Origin: Dickeya chrysanthemi NCPPB 402 | GTDB lineage: Bacteria; Pseudomonadota; Gammaproteobacteria; Enterobacterales; Enterobacteriaceae | Reading direction: 5' to 3' | DNA: 30,078 nucleotides | Assembly: GCF_000406105.1 (NCBI RefSeq) | Contig: NZ_CM001974.1 | Span: 2,529,264-2,559,341 of the forward strand | Shown: positions 15,504 to 23,418 of the stretch, piece by piece | Layout: the number at the start of each line of letters is the position of its first letter | Numbering within the stretch: position 1 is the stretch's first letter | Made by a program: the position numbers and the translations under genes | The notes under the pieces: model-generated | The model's input: only the letters and a program-made list of their open reading frames with translations | Told to the model about the DNA's origin: nothing | Database searches by the model: none

Positions 15504-15877
15504 GACTGCTCCTGTACTTTTTTTGTATTCCATTATCAGACTGTCGGATCATTTCCATGCCGTGCCGACATGTCGGCGACAGCGTCGATCTGACAACCAT
15601 CATCATCACCCTGATGTATTCTTAACGATCAACTGCGATAAATCTGATCGTTTTAACGACGTATTGATGGTATGCGTAAACATTACTGCCTGGCGCAAAA
15701 CAAACCATCAGCCAACCGCTGAAGTTGAGGTAGGGATTTCAGAGCAAAAAGTAGGGATAATCTTACCCCGCGGAAATCGCCGCTACGCAGGCTCTCCGGA
15801 TAGGGGGAAACGAGGATCTCCTCTCCGTCACGACAGGCGATGACGCATAACGGAGAGGAGCGGCGTACAAGTTACCG
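15504..15877. other. hrpY-hrpS intergenic region
   Basis: About 370 bases between the hrpY stop and hrpS. No gene is seen. It should hold the HrpY-responsive hrpS promoter, but I cannot place it: there is no clear sigma-54 site and no hrp box. Near the hrpY end is an 11-bp inverted repeat (15818-15860). Confidence 0.5.
15818..15860. repeat. 11-bp inverted repeat after hrpY
   Basis: CTCCTCTCCGT (15818-15828) and ACGGAGAGGAG (15850-15860) are perfect reverse complements 21 bases apart, starting 17 bases after the hrpY stop. No T-run follows on the minus strand, so it is either an mRNA-stabilising hairpin, a Rho-type end, or a protein site in the hrpS promoter region. Confidence 0.6.
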
Positions 15878-16519
15878 TCAGATGATTAAACGCTGGCTCA
15901 ATGCATACTTCACGATGTCTGCATTGGTGGTGAATTGCATTTTTTCCATTAACCGCGATTTGTGGGTACTGACGGTTTTATTGCTGATGGCCAGCATTTC
16001 GGCAATCGCATTCACACCCAATCCCTGCGCCAGCATCACCATGATCTGATGCTCCCGCGAAGTCAGCAATTCATGCCGTCCATCGCCACGCGTCTGACAA
16101 TCCGCGAACACAATCTGCTCGGCGATACTGTGGTCAATGTAGCGTGCGCCCTGTGCAACCCGGCGGATAGCCGACAGCAGCGCTTCCGGATCTTTATCTT
16201 TCGTAATATAGCCCAGCGCCCCGCTTTTCAGTACCCTCCGGGCGATTTGCGGTTCGCTGTACATACTCAGCACCAGAATCGGCAGACGTGGGTATTGCGC
16301 CACAATGCGGATAATCAGCTCTTCACCGCAAATGCCCGGCATACTCATGTCCAGCAGCAGCAAATCCACCTGACTCTCCCGCAGTTGCGACAAAACCTGC
16401 GATCCGGTTCCCGCTTCCGCCACCACCTCCAGATTATCGTCTAGTGCAAAGATCTGCTTTAATCCTTCACGCATAATCACATGATCGTCAGCGATCATCA
16501 GTTTTATGAGTCTATCCAT
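15878..16519 (-). CDS. hrpY: HrpY, response regulator of the HrpX/HrpY two-component system
   Basis: NarL/FixJ-type regulator that activates hrpS when phosphorylated by HrpX. The 213-residue protein has an N-terminal receiver domain with acidic pocket Asp11/Asp12, phosphoacceptor Asp57 (LLLLDMSMPG) and the conserved Lys in GYITKDKDPE. A C-terminal LuxR helix-turn-helix follows (LTSREHQIMVMLAQGLGVNAIAEML, then NKTVSTHKSRLMEKM). ATG 16519 (MDRLIKLMIADDH) is preferred, with GAGAGGA about 11 bases upstream; ATG 16546 has no ribosome site. It follows hrpX after 32 bases, presumably in one transcript. Confidence 0.95.
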   Translation of the reverse strand: MDRLIKLMIADDHVIMREGLKQIFALDDNLEVVAEAGTGSQVLSQLRESQVDLLLLDMSMPGICGEELIIRIVAQYPRLPILVLSMYSEPQIARRVLKSGALGYITKDKDPEALLSAIRRVAQGARYIDHSIAEQIVFADCQTRGDGRHELLTSREHQIMVMLAQGLGVNAIAEMLAISNKTVSTHKSRLMEKMQFTTNADIVKYALSQRLII

Positions 16520-16551
16520 TCGCGTTGTCGTCCTCTCCAGAGACATCTGTT

Positions 16552-18018
16552 TTAGGCGGTATCCTGCGGAAACGCCAGCCGGACCAACGTACCGGCACCC
16601 GGCTGACTTTCTATTACCACCTCGCCACCCAGCATCCGACCGCGCTCTTTCATGCTCATCAGGCCGAAGGCGTTGGGTTTACGAGTTTGAGCGTCAAATC
16701 CTTTACCGTTGTCGTGCACGCTCAGCACGATCAATCCTTCGCGGTTTTCCAGCGAAATCACCACCTGCGTCGCCTCGGCATAACGGGCGATATTGGTCAG
16801 CGACTCCTGCACCACGCGAAACGCCGCCGTGGCGCATTCATCATTGAGCACCACTTCAGGTTCAGGGGCATGCAACAGGCATGGGCAGCGATATTGACGA
16901 ATAAAATCATCCCGCAACCACTCCAGCGCCGGGGTCAGTCCCATATCCAGCACGTTAGGGCGCAACCGGGTCGCTACGTGTCTTACCACCTGAATGGTTT
17001 TATCGGACAACGCCATCAAATTCTGTAGTTGCGTCAGCATATGTGGATTATCGCGGGCAAACTGCATACGCATCAGCGACAGGCTCATACGCATGGATGT
17101 CAGGTGTTGCCCCAGTTCATCATGGATCTCTCGGGCGATGTGTTTACGTTCTTCTTCGCGGGAAATTTCCCGCTGGCGCGCCAACAGTCGCAACTGCATA
17201 TGGGAGTCTTCCAGTTTTTTTTCGGCATAGCGTATGGCGGTAATATCCCGCCCGACGGTCAGGATCGATATCAGCTTGCCGCGCTGATCAAACTCCGGCA
17301 CGCAGCGGATATGGTGAATCACCCGGTGGCGCGTCGTTGTCATGCCGATATCCTCTTCCAGTTCCCCTTCAACGCTGCTCTGCGTATCCACCACCATCTG
17401 TACCAATTGCAAAATACGCTGAGCGCAGCGAGCGTTGGGCAATAAGTCGGTCAGCCGCCGCCCGCGCAGTTGCTCGGCGGTAAAACGCAGGTGAGCCAAT
17501 ACGGCGGGGTTGGCGTATTGGCAATTAAGCTGCGTATCAAAGCGCGTGACCAGATCCGGCGTGTTCTCTACCAGCGCCCGGAACTCCTGCTCTCGGGCGT
17601 AAGCCAGTTGTTCGTTCTGTTTGCGTTCACGAATATCCCTGACGACACACATGCTGTACTTTCGTCCTTTATGTAGAAAATGGCTCACGCTGACTTCTAC
17701 CGGCAGCACCACGCCCTGACGGGTTCTATGCTCGGTTTCAAACGTCAGCCCGCGTTTCCAACCTCGCGGATCGCACCAGTGGCGCTTTGTCTTTTCCTGC
17801 TCCCAGTCGAAGTCGATGTTTTGTATCCGCATACGACGAAATTCGCGACGACTGTAGCCCAACATGCGACATGCCTCGTCATTGGCGTAACAGAACTGAT
17901 CCATATCATTGACGATATAAATAGCATCCTTGATACGACTAAAGGCGAAATCCACCAGTTCCAACGGCGGAACGTCATCGGGATGGTGGGGTTGCCGGGA
18001 AGTTGGGATATATAACAT
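16552..18018 (-). CDS. hrpX: HrpX, PAS-domain sensor histidine kinase
   Basis: Cytoplasmic sensor kinase (488 residues) of the HrpX/HrpY system. There is no transmembrane segment, so it senses an internal signal. PAS domain 1 covers about residues 15-130 (DAIYIVNDMDQFCYANDEAC, ending at a PAC-like VVRDIRERK). PAS domain 2 covers about 135-260 (ENTPDLVTRFDTQL, ending at VGRDITAIRYAE). A HisKA_3 dimerisation domain with His299 (REIHDELGQHLT) and a HATPase_c domain (VHDNGKGFD, then FGLMSMKERGRMLGG) follow. ATG 18018 is chosen for AGGAG 6 bases upstream; the upstream open frame to 18390 would overlap hrpL and has no ribosome site. The intergenic gap to hrpL is about 260 bases. Confidence 0.95.
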   Translation of the reverse strand: MLYIPTSRQPHHPDDVPPLELVDFAFSRIKDAIYIVNDMDQFCYANDEACRMLGYSRREFRRMRIQNIDFDWEQEKTKRHWCDPRGWKRGLTFETEHRTRQGVVLPVEVSVSHFLHKGRKYSMCVVRDIRERKQNEQLAYAREQEFRALVENTPDLVTRFDTQLNCQYANPAVLAHLRFTAEQLRGRRLTDLLPNARCAQRILQLVQMVVDTQSSVEGELEEDIGMTTTRHRVIHHIRCVPEFDQRGKLISILTVGRDITAIRYAEKKLEDSHMQLRLLARQREISREEERKHIAREIHDELGQHLTSMRMSLSLMRMQFARDNPHMLTQLQNLMALSDKTIQVVRHVATRLRPNVLDMGLTPALEWLRDDFIRQYRCPCLLHAPEPEVVLNDECATAAFRVVQESLTNIARYAEATQVVISLENREGLIVLSVHDNGKGFDAQTRKPNAFGLMSMKERGRMLGGEVVIESQPGAGTLVRLAFPQDTA

Positions 18019-18241
18019 GGCCATCTCCTTGCTATCGCTAAGCCTGTCGGCCCCGGTAAACCAGGCGCCGACAGCGAAAGGAAAGCCGCAGAAATCACCT
18101 TCGGGGAAGGAGGCCTGCGACCCTGTTAGGCTGCGTTGCCGCACGGCTCTGCGGCGGCTGACAACCTGATACTGACTGACAGGTTCCTTCACCTCCCTTG
18201 ATTCAGGGGAGATGCCTTCCCGGGGCATGGCAATACCAGCG

Positions 18242-18272
18242 ATCCCCCGTGACGATTTCGCACACGGGGGAT
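18242..18272 (-). other. strong stem-loop in the hrpL-hrpX gap
   Basis: ATCCCCCGTG (18242-18251) and CACGGGGGAT (18263-18272) form a perfect 10-bp GC-rich stem with an 11-base loop, starting 5 bases after the hrpL stop. On the minus strand it is followed by CGCTGG, not a T-run, so it is not a textbook intrinsic terminator. It may protect the 3' end of hrpL mRNA or act with Rho. Confidence 0.75.
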
Positions 18273-18277
18273 TCAGC

Positions 18278-18832
18278 TTATGCATCAACGGCCTGGCGGA
18301 GATATCCCCTGGCGCGGGAAAGACGCGAACGTACAGTGCCAATAGGAATGTTGAGTTGCTCGGCAATGTCCTGGTAGCTGACATCGGCATCCAGCAACAT
18401 CATCAACATTTTACGCGTTTCCTCAGGCAGGTGCGCACTGGCCGCCAGTGCGCGGCTCAATGCGTGATCGCATTCCGTGATACGGCTGGGATCGATATCC
18501 GTCGACAGAATTTCCGCTACTTCCAACGCCTCGTCGCTAATATCGGCGGCACGATAACGCGCCTGCTTGAAGTGATTTCGTACCAGATTCAGGGCGATGC
18601 CGAATACCCAGGTCTCCGGACGCGAAGCGCCGGCGAACTTTTCGCGATTTTTCAACACTTCCAGGTAGGTCATCTGCTGTAAATCTTCCACATCCTCACG
18701 GTTCGATACGCGCTTGCGAATGAAGTTTTGCAGTCGCTTGCCATGCAGGCGAAAAACCTGCTCCCAATCCACGGTATTGGCAGGGGTATGAATCTGACAC
18801 GCATCCATTTGTTTCAGTGCAATCGTTTCCAT
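18278..18832 (-). CDS. hrpL: HrpL, ECF sigma factor for the hrp regulon
   Basis: Alternative ECF sigma factor (184 residues) that directs RNA polymerase to hrp boxes. Sigma region 2 is visible at about residues 25-90 (LQNFIRKRVSNREDVEDLQQMTYLEVL, then PETWVFGIALNLVRNHF). Region 4 lies at about 130-180 (LLDADVSYQDIAEQLNIPIGTVRSRLSRARGYLRQ). ATG 18832 has GGAGAG 8 bases upstream. An exact sigma-54 promoter about 46-61 bases upstream matches the known HrpS/sigma-54 control. It is the head of the minus-strand regulator group, divergent from hrpJ. Confidence 0.97.
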   Translation of the reverse strand: METIALKQMDACQIHTPANTVDWEQVFRLHGKRLQNFIRKRVSNREDVEDLQQMTYLEVLKNREKFAGASRPETWVFGIALNLVRNHFKQARYRAADISDEALEVAEILSTDIDPSRITECDHALSRALAASAHLPEETRKMLMMLLDADVSYQDIAEQLNIPIGTVRSRLSRARGYLRQAVDA

Positions 18833-18877
18833 TTCATTAACTCTCCATCGTTGTGCCCTAATTGGCGCATCCAGAAG

Positions 18878-18893
18878 AGCAAAGCGCGTGCCA
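18878..18893 (-). promoter_or_regulatory. sigma-54 promoter of hrpL
   Basis: On the minus strand it reads TGGCAC-N5-TTGCT, an exact match to the sigma-54 -24/-12 consensus, placing the start of transcription near 18868, about 36 bases before the hrpL ATG. It fits the known HrpS/RpoN control of hrpL. Confidence 0.95.
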
Positions 18894-18990
18894 GCCGATG
18901 AAAAACGATTAACCCACTGTTATGTAATAATTTATTTTTTGTCCCTGTGACTTTTTACGCCACTTTTTGCCGGTAAAATCCGGCCTGAAT

Positions 18991-19004
18991 TGCAAACTTT
19001 TGCA
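18991..19004. promoter_or_regulatory. candidate HrpS enhancer site upstream of hrpL
   Basis: TGCAA-ACTT-TTGCA: 14 bp with dyad symmetry (6-bp arms TGCAAA/TTTGCA around CT). Its position is about -123 to -136 from the predicted hrpL start. I recall an HrpS-bound dyad of the same length at almost the same distance in E. amylovora. Assignment is by form and position. Confidence 0.7.
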
Positions 19005-19081
19005 GAGCAAATCACCCAAATAGTTACCATATAAATAATAACTTATTGTTACCTTACAATGTTGACTTACATCATTTAATG

Positions 19082-19109
19082 GGAACCCGCTCTCAGGTCC
19101 TGCCACATA
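19082..19109 (+). promoter_or_regulatory. hrp box (HrpL promoter) of hrpJ operon
   Basis: GGAACC (19082-19087), 15 bases, CCACATA (19103-19109): a full match to the consensus, ending 45 bases before the hrpJ ATG. It drives the long plus-strand operon. Confidence 0.95.
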
Positions 19110-19154
19110 ACAGCACACCGTTAAAGAAAAGGCCGCTTCTGGCAGGACAGGACC

Positions 19155-20336
19155 ATGATTTCACTCAATAACGTTTCTTCCGTGCTCAATACCAGCAGCA
19201 CGGCCGTCAACAATAATGACAATGACATCGACGAGCAGACGCCGATCGGCTCACCGTCTAAAACCGGCGAGGCTCGTCCCTCGCACGACAAAACCCTCAA
19301 CGACGCGATGGAAGAAGTCGCCGCCAGCTTTGGCGAGCAGATCGAACGTAAAAGCAAGGCGCTTAACCGCCGGCAAATCAGCCAGCCGCAGAGCCGTATG
19401 ATGGCCAACATTGAGCGCATCGAAAAACTGACCGAACTGTTCGAATTGCTGGAAAACCCGAAGCACCCGACGCTTGACCAGCAAATCCGTCAGATGCAGG
19501 GGTTGTTGGGTCAGTCCCCGCCTCCATCGGTCGACGCCATCATGCAGGCGGCGGGCGGCGACGCGGCGCGCAGCGATATCGTTCTGCGTCATGTGCTGAG
19601 CCAGGCGCAACAGCAGCAGGATGCGTCGCTCACCCAGACCGCCGGCCAAAGCCTGGAAAAATTGCATCAGGAAAAAGGGCCGGAGGTTCGGGCGGGGCTC
19701 AACACCGCCGCCGCCATTTCCCTGTTCAGTACCGACCCTAACCAGAAACAGGCACTGCGCGACCTCTACTATCAGCGCATTGTCCATCAGCAATCCCCCA
19801 GCGCCCTGCTCGATGCCTTACTGGAACGCTTCGATGCACAACACTTCGCGGCCGGGTTGCGCACACTGCAACGTGCGCTGGCGGCGGATATTGCTTCACT
19901 GGCGCCGTCTATTTCAAAAAATGTGCTGAGCAAGATGCTCACCAGCCTGAACGATTCGCGCCAGCTGAGCCACACGCTGTCGGCCAGCCAGTCGCTGCTG
20001 GCGCGGCTGGCGTCGCGCATGCCGGAATGCACGCTGGGTGCGGTAGAGCTGACGCGGCGGTTAATCGGCCTGAGCGCTAACGGCGCCTACGCCCGCGATC
20101 TGCATAATCTGGGCCGCGAAGTCGCCGGGCAGGATCTCCAGCGCCAGCTGATGTTTTTCAATGGCCTGCTGCCGCTGGTCAACGACCTGCCGCATCCGCT
20201 GTGGCGCGATGCGAAAAATCGGCTCACCGCTCTGCAACTGATTCGCGGCTTGATCGGCGATTTCGCCCAGTACGAAAAACAACAGCAGCAGGATAACGCC
20301 GTATCAATGAACGACCGTTCTCAGAACAAGGGGTAA
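19155..20336 (+). CDS. hrpJ: HrpJ (SctW), T3SS gatekeeper
   Basis: YopN/SctW-family protein of 393 residues that controls the order of substrate export and, in related bacteria, harpin and effector release. The N-terminus is Ser/Asn-rich and disordered (MISLNNVSSVLNTSSTAVNNND), as expected for a secreted protein. The rest is helical, with HrpJ-domain-like segments (IERIEKLTELFELLENPKHPTLDQQIRQM, then RDIVLRH-type helices and a TyeA-like C-terminal part). AGGAC repeats form the ribosome site. It is the first gene of the operon and ends 3 bases before hrcV. Confidence 0.92.
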   Translation: MISLNNVSSVLNTSSTAVNNNDNDIDEQTPIGSPSKTGEARPSHDKTLNDAMEEVAASFGEQIERKSKALNRRQISQPQSRMMANIERIEKLTELFELLENPKHPTLDQQIRQMQGLLGQSPPPSVDAIMQAAGGDAARSDIVLRHVLSQAQQQQDASLTQTAGQSLEKLHQEKGPEVRAGLNTAAAISLFSTDPNQKQALRDLYYQRIVHQQSPSALLDALLERFDAQHFAAGLRTLQRALAADIASLAPSISKNVLSKMLTSLNDSRQLSHTLSASQSLLARLASRMPECTLGAVELTRRLIGLSANGAYARDLHNLGREVAGQDLQRQLMFFNGLLPLVNDLPHPLWRDAKNRLTALQLIRGLIGDFAQYEKQQQQDNAVSMNDRSQNKG

Positions 20337-20339
20337 CCG

Positions 20340-22442
20340 ATGGCTCTCCTGATCGTCTGGCTTAACCGTTTTGCCATGAGCGCCATGCAGCGCTCCGAGG
20401 TGGTGGGCGCCGTCATCGTCATGGCGATTGTGTTCATGATGATCATCCCGTTGCCGACCGGTCTGATCGACGTGCTGATTGCGTTCAACATCTGTATTTC
20501 ATCACTGTTGATTGTGCTGGCCATGTACCTGCCCAAACCGTTGGCGTTCTCTACATTCCCGGCGGTATTGCTGCTGACCACCATGTTTCGGCTGGCGTTG
20601 TCCATCTCCACCACCCGACAGATCCTGCTGCAACAGGATGCCGGTCACGTGGTGGAAGCATTCGGTAACTTCGTGGTAGGCGGTAATCTGGCGGTGGGAT
20701 TGGTTATCTTCCTGATTCTGACGGTGGTGAACTTTCTGGTCATTACCAAAGGGTCGGAACGTGTGGCGGAAGTGGCGGCACGTTTCACGCTGGATGCGAT
20801 GCCCGGCAAGCAAATGTCCATCGACAGCGACCTGCGCGCGGGGTTGATCGACTCGCAACAGGCCCGTCAGCGCCGGGAAAACCTGGCCAAGGAGAGCCAG
20901 TTATTCGGTGCCATGGACGGGGCGATGAAGTTCGTTAAAGGGGACGCCATCGCCAGCCTGGTGATCGTATTCATTAATATGATCGGCGGTTTTGCCATCG
21001 GCGTGCTGCAAAACGGCATGGCCGCCGGCGACGCCATGCACATTTATTCGGTTCTGACTATCGGCGACGGTTTGATTGCCCAGATCCCGGCGCTGCTGAT
21101 TTCACTGACCGCCGGGATGATCATTACCCGCGTTTCAGCCGACGGCCAGAAAACGGACAACAATATCGGCCGGGAAATCGCCGAGCAGCTGACCAGCCAG
21201 CCCAAAGCATGGATTATCTCGTCAGTGGGGATGTTGGGGTTTGCGCTGTTGCCCGGTATGCCGACGCTGGTGTTTCTGCTCATTAGCCTGGCATCGCTCG
21301 GCAGCGGGTTATTCCAGCTCTGGCGCGTCAAACAAAGCGGATTACAGGAGGCGCTGCTGGCGGACGACAGCCTGCCTGCCGACCAGAACGGCTATCAGGA
21401 CTTACGCCGCTTTAATCCCACCCGCGCCTACCTGTTGCAGTTCCATACCATGTGGCAAGGCGCCGCCGCCGCCGCTTTACTGGTGCAGGAGATCCGCCGT
21501 CTGCGCAACCGGCTGGTGTATCACTTTGGTTTTACGCTGCCGTCGTTCGACATCGAATTTACTCCCAACGTACCGGAAGATGAGTTTCGTTTCTGCGTGT
21601 ATGAAATTCCGCAATTGCGGGCCAGTTTCGGCGTGCCGCTGCTGGCGGTGCCGCGCGGGCAAATACCGGAAGAAGCGCTCGACGACGGCATGATGCTGGG
21701 GCTCGCCACCCGCGATGAGCACCACCTGTTATGGCTGACGCCGGAACACCCGATGCTACAGCAGCCGGAACTGAGCCCCTGGAGCCCGGATGCGCTGATC
21801 CTGAGCCGCATGGAGAATGCGATTCATCGCAGCGGTGCGCAATTCATCGGGTTGCAGGAAACCAAGTCGATCCTCGCCTGGCTGGAGAGCGAACAACCGG
21901 AACTGGCGCAGGAACTTCAGCGCATTATGCCGCTGTCGCGCTTTGCCAGCGTACTGCAACGGCTGGCATCGGAACGGGTGCCGCTGCGCTCGGTACGGCC
22001 GATTGCGGAGGCGCTGATCGATATCGGCCAGCATGAACGTGATATCAACGCCCTCACCGACTACGTCCGTCTGGAACTGAAAGCGCAGATTTGCCACCAG
22101 TACAGTCAGGACGACAGCCTCACCGTCTGGCTGCTGACGCCGGAAACGGAAGAGTTGCTGCGCGACGCGCTGCGCCAGACACAAAACGAAGCCTTCTTCG
22201 CACTCACCCAGGAATACGCCGCCACCCTGCTTGGTCAGTTACGGCGCGCCTTCCCGCCGATGATGCCGCCGTCGGCGCTGATTCTGGTGGCGCAAGACCT
22301 GCGCAGCCCGCTGCGCATTCTGTTGCAGGATGAATTTCATCATGTACCGGTGCTGTCATTTACCGAACTGGAATCGCACCTGTCGATCAACGTAGCGGGC
22401 CGTATCGACCTGCAGGACAGGATTGACCCTTTTAACGCATAG
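20340..22442 (+). CDS. hrcV: HrcV (SctV), major export gate protein
   Basis: FlhA/SctV-family inner-membrane export gate, 700 residues, forming a nonameric ring under the export channel. The N-terminal half has several transmembrane helices (for example GAVIVMAIVFMMIIPLPTGL). Between them is the FHIPEP-family signature region (GSERVAEVAARFTLDAMPGKQMSID). The large cytoplasmic domain from about residue 350 binds chaperone-substrate complexes. It starts 3 bases after the hrpJ stop, with AGGGG upstream; translational coupling is likely. Length is normal for the family. Confidence 0.97.
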   Translation: MALLIVWLNRFAMSAMQRSEVVGAVIVMAIVFMMIIPLPTGLIDVLIAFNICISSLLIVLAMYLPKPLAFSTFPAVLLLTTMFRLALSISTTRQILLQQDAGHVVEAFGNFVVGGNLAVGLVIFLILTVVNFLVITKGSERVAEVAARFTLDAMPGKQMSIDSDLRAGLIDSQQARQRRENLAKESQLFGAMDGAMKFVKGDAIASLVIVFINMIGGFAIGVLQNGMAAGDAMHIYSVLTIGDGLIAQIPALLISLTAGMIITRVSADGQKTDNNIGREIAEQLTSQPKAWIISSVGMLGFALLPGMPTLVFLLISLASLGSGLFQLWRVKQSGLQEALLADDSLPADQNGYQDLRRFNPTRAYLLQFHTMWQGAAAAALLVQEIRRLRNRLVYHFGFTLPSFDIEFTPNVPEDEFRFCVYEIPQLRASFGVPLLAVPRGQIPEEALDDGMMLGLATRDEHHLLWLTPEHPMLQQPELSPWSPDALILSRMENAIHRSGAQFIGLQETKSILAWLESEQPELAQELQRIMPLSRFASVLQRLASERVPLRSVRPIAEALIDIGQHERDINALTDYVRLELKAQICHQYSQDDSLTVWLLTPETEELLRDALRQTQNEAFFALTQEYAATLLGQLRRAFPPMMPPSALILVAQDLRSPLRILLQDEFHHVPVLSFTELESHLSINVAGRIDLQDRIDPFNA

Positions 22443-22452
22443 GAAACGCAAT

Positions 22453-23418
22453 ATGTTTGAACTACGTGTTCTGACCGGATTACACCGAGGGGCCGCGTTG
22501 CCGCTGAGCGGAACCTCATGGCGTATCGGCTCTTCCGACGAAGCCGACATGGTGCTCTACGATCCCGGCATCCGCGAGCAACATTGCTTGCTGGAAAAAT
22601 TAACCACGGGCTGGCAGATAGCCGTACTGGACGGCCCGGTCATCAATAGCGAAGGCCACACCGTGGAGCAATCGCTGATGCTATCGCCCGGCACGCCCTT
22701 TGCCGTCGGCGGTATCTGGCTGTGCGTGGTCAGCGCCGATACCCCCTGGCAGGATGAGGCGGAAGAAACGCCGCCGGATGAGCAACAACACGTCGGCGAT
22801 GCCGAAACGCGTGCGGACGCGCCGCCGACCGAGGCCGTTGCCCCCGAGCAAACGCCCCCTACGCCGGAAACCCTGTTGGTGTTGCGGGAAAAACGCCGCC
22901 TGCCGCTGTGGGCAAAATTCAGCTATCTGCTGCTGGCCGTGCTGCTGTTCATGATCATCGGCAGTTGGATGTTGCAGGAAACGGCGGCGATGCCGCCGGC
23001 ACCGCCGGCGCAGGATAGCCGTTTACCGATCGGTACGTTGCCGCAGCTTAACAGCACCCTGCAAACCATGCTCACCGACCGCGAGCTGGAGCGGCTGGTC
23101 ACCACCAGCCAGGATAACAACCGCATCGTTCTGAGCGGCACGCTGTTGCCGGCGCAACACACCCGGCTGGCACGTATGCTGGCGCAATTTCACCAGCGCT
23201 ACGTCACCGCATTGCAGATTGAAAACCTCACCACGGTGAAAAACGACCAGTTGCCGTTCCAGATAGTACAAGTCACCAGCGGCCCGAAAGCGAATGTCGT
23301 CACCTCCGACGGCCGTCGTATCTTCGTCGGCGATGAGGTGGACAACCTGCGACTGGTCAGCATCAACGACAGCCAGATCGAATTTCGCGGCAAACAACAG
23401 ATCAAGGTGAACTGGTAA
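22453..23418 (+). CDS. hrpQ: HrpQ (SctD), inner-membrane ring protein
   Basis: YscD/SctD-family component of 321 residues that forms the outer part of the inner-membrane ring around HrcJ. It has an N-terminal cytoplasmic FHA-like domain (FELRVLTGLHRGAALPLSG, then DEADMVLYDPGIREQHCLL), a Pro/Glu/Ala-rich linker (about 100-145), one transmembrane helix (FSYLLLAVLLFMIIGSWML), and periplasmic ring domains. ATG 22453 has AGGAA about 8 bases upstream; a longer frame from 22423 overlaps hrcV and is rejected. The stop codon overlaps the hrcN start by one base (TAATG). Confidence 0.93.
   Translation: MFELRVLTGLHRGAALPLSGTSWRIGSSDEADMVLYDPGIREQHCLLEKLTTGWQIAVLDGPVINSEGHTVEQSLMLSPGTPFAVGGIWLCVVSADTPWQDEAEETPPDEQQHVGDAETRADAPPTEAVAPEQTPPTPETLLVLREKRRLPLWAKFSYLLLAVLLFMIIGSWMLQETAAMPPAPPAQDSRLPIGTLPQLNSTLQTMLTDRELERLVTTSQDNNRIVLSGTLLPAQHTRLARMLAQFHQRYVTALQIENLTTVKNDQLPFQIVQVTSGPKANVVTSDGRRIFVGDEVDNLRLVSINDSQIEFRGKQQIKVNW

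Larger units (their letters stand above)
18833..19154. other. hrpL-hrpJ divergent control region
   Basis: 322 bases without a gene. From the hrpL side it contains the sigma-54 promoter (18878-18893), an AT-rich stretch (about 18900-18945) where an IHF-bent loop would be expected though no exact IHF site was found, the TGCAA-N4-TTGCA dyad (18991-19004), a second AT-rich stretch (about 19015-19080), and the hrpJ hrp box (19082-19109). Confidence 0.8.

Noticed and set aside
18182..18187. GGAACC (minus strand) upstream of hrpX as a hrp box
   Set aside because: The bases at the right distance are GGTTGTC/GTTGTCA, with no CCAC element. HrpX is also expected to act upstream of HrpL.
18019..18390. 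N-terminal extension of hrpX to ATG 18390
   Set aside because: It would overlap hrpL and cross the strong hairpin, and it has no ribosome site, while ATG 18018 has AGGAG at proper distance and starts just before PAS domain 1.
18900..18990. IHF binding site between the hrpL promoter and the candidate HrpS site
   Set aside because: IHF is expected there from related systems, but I found no sequence close enough to WATCAANNNNTTR; only AT-richness supports it.
18909..19118. 69-codon open frame on the minus strand in the hrpL-hrpJ region
   Set aside because: It overlaps the hrpJ hrp box and the candidate HrpS site, has no ribosome site, and looks like AT-rich chance coding.
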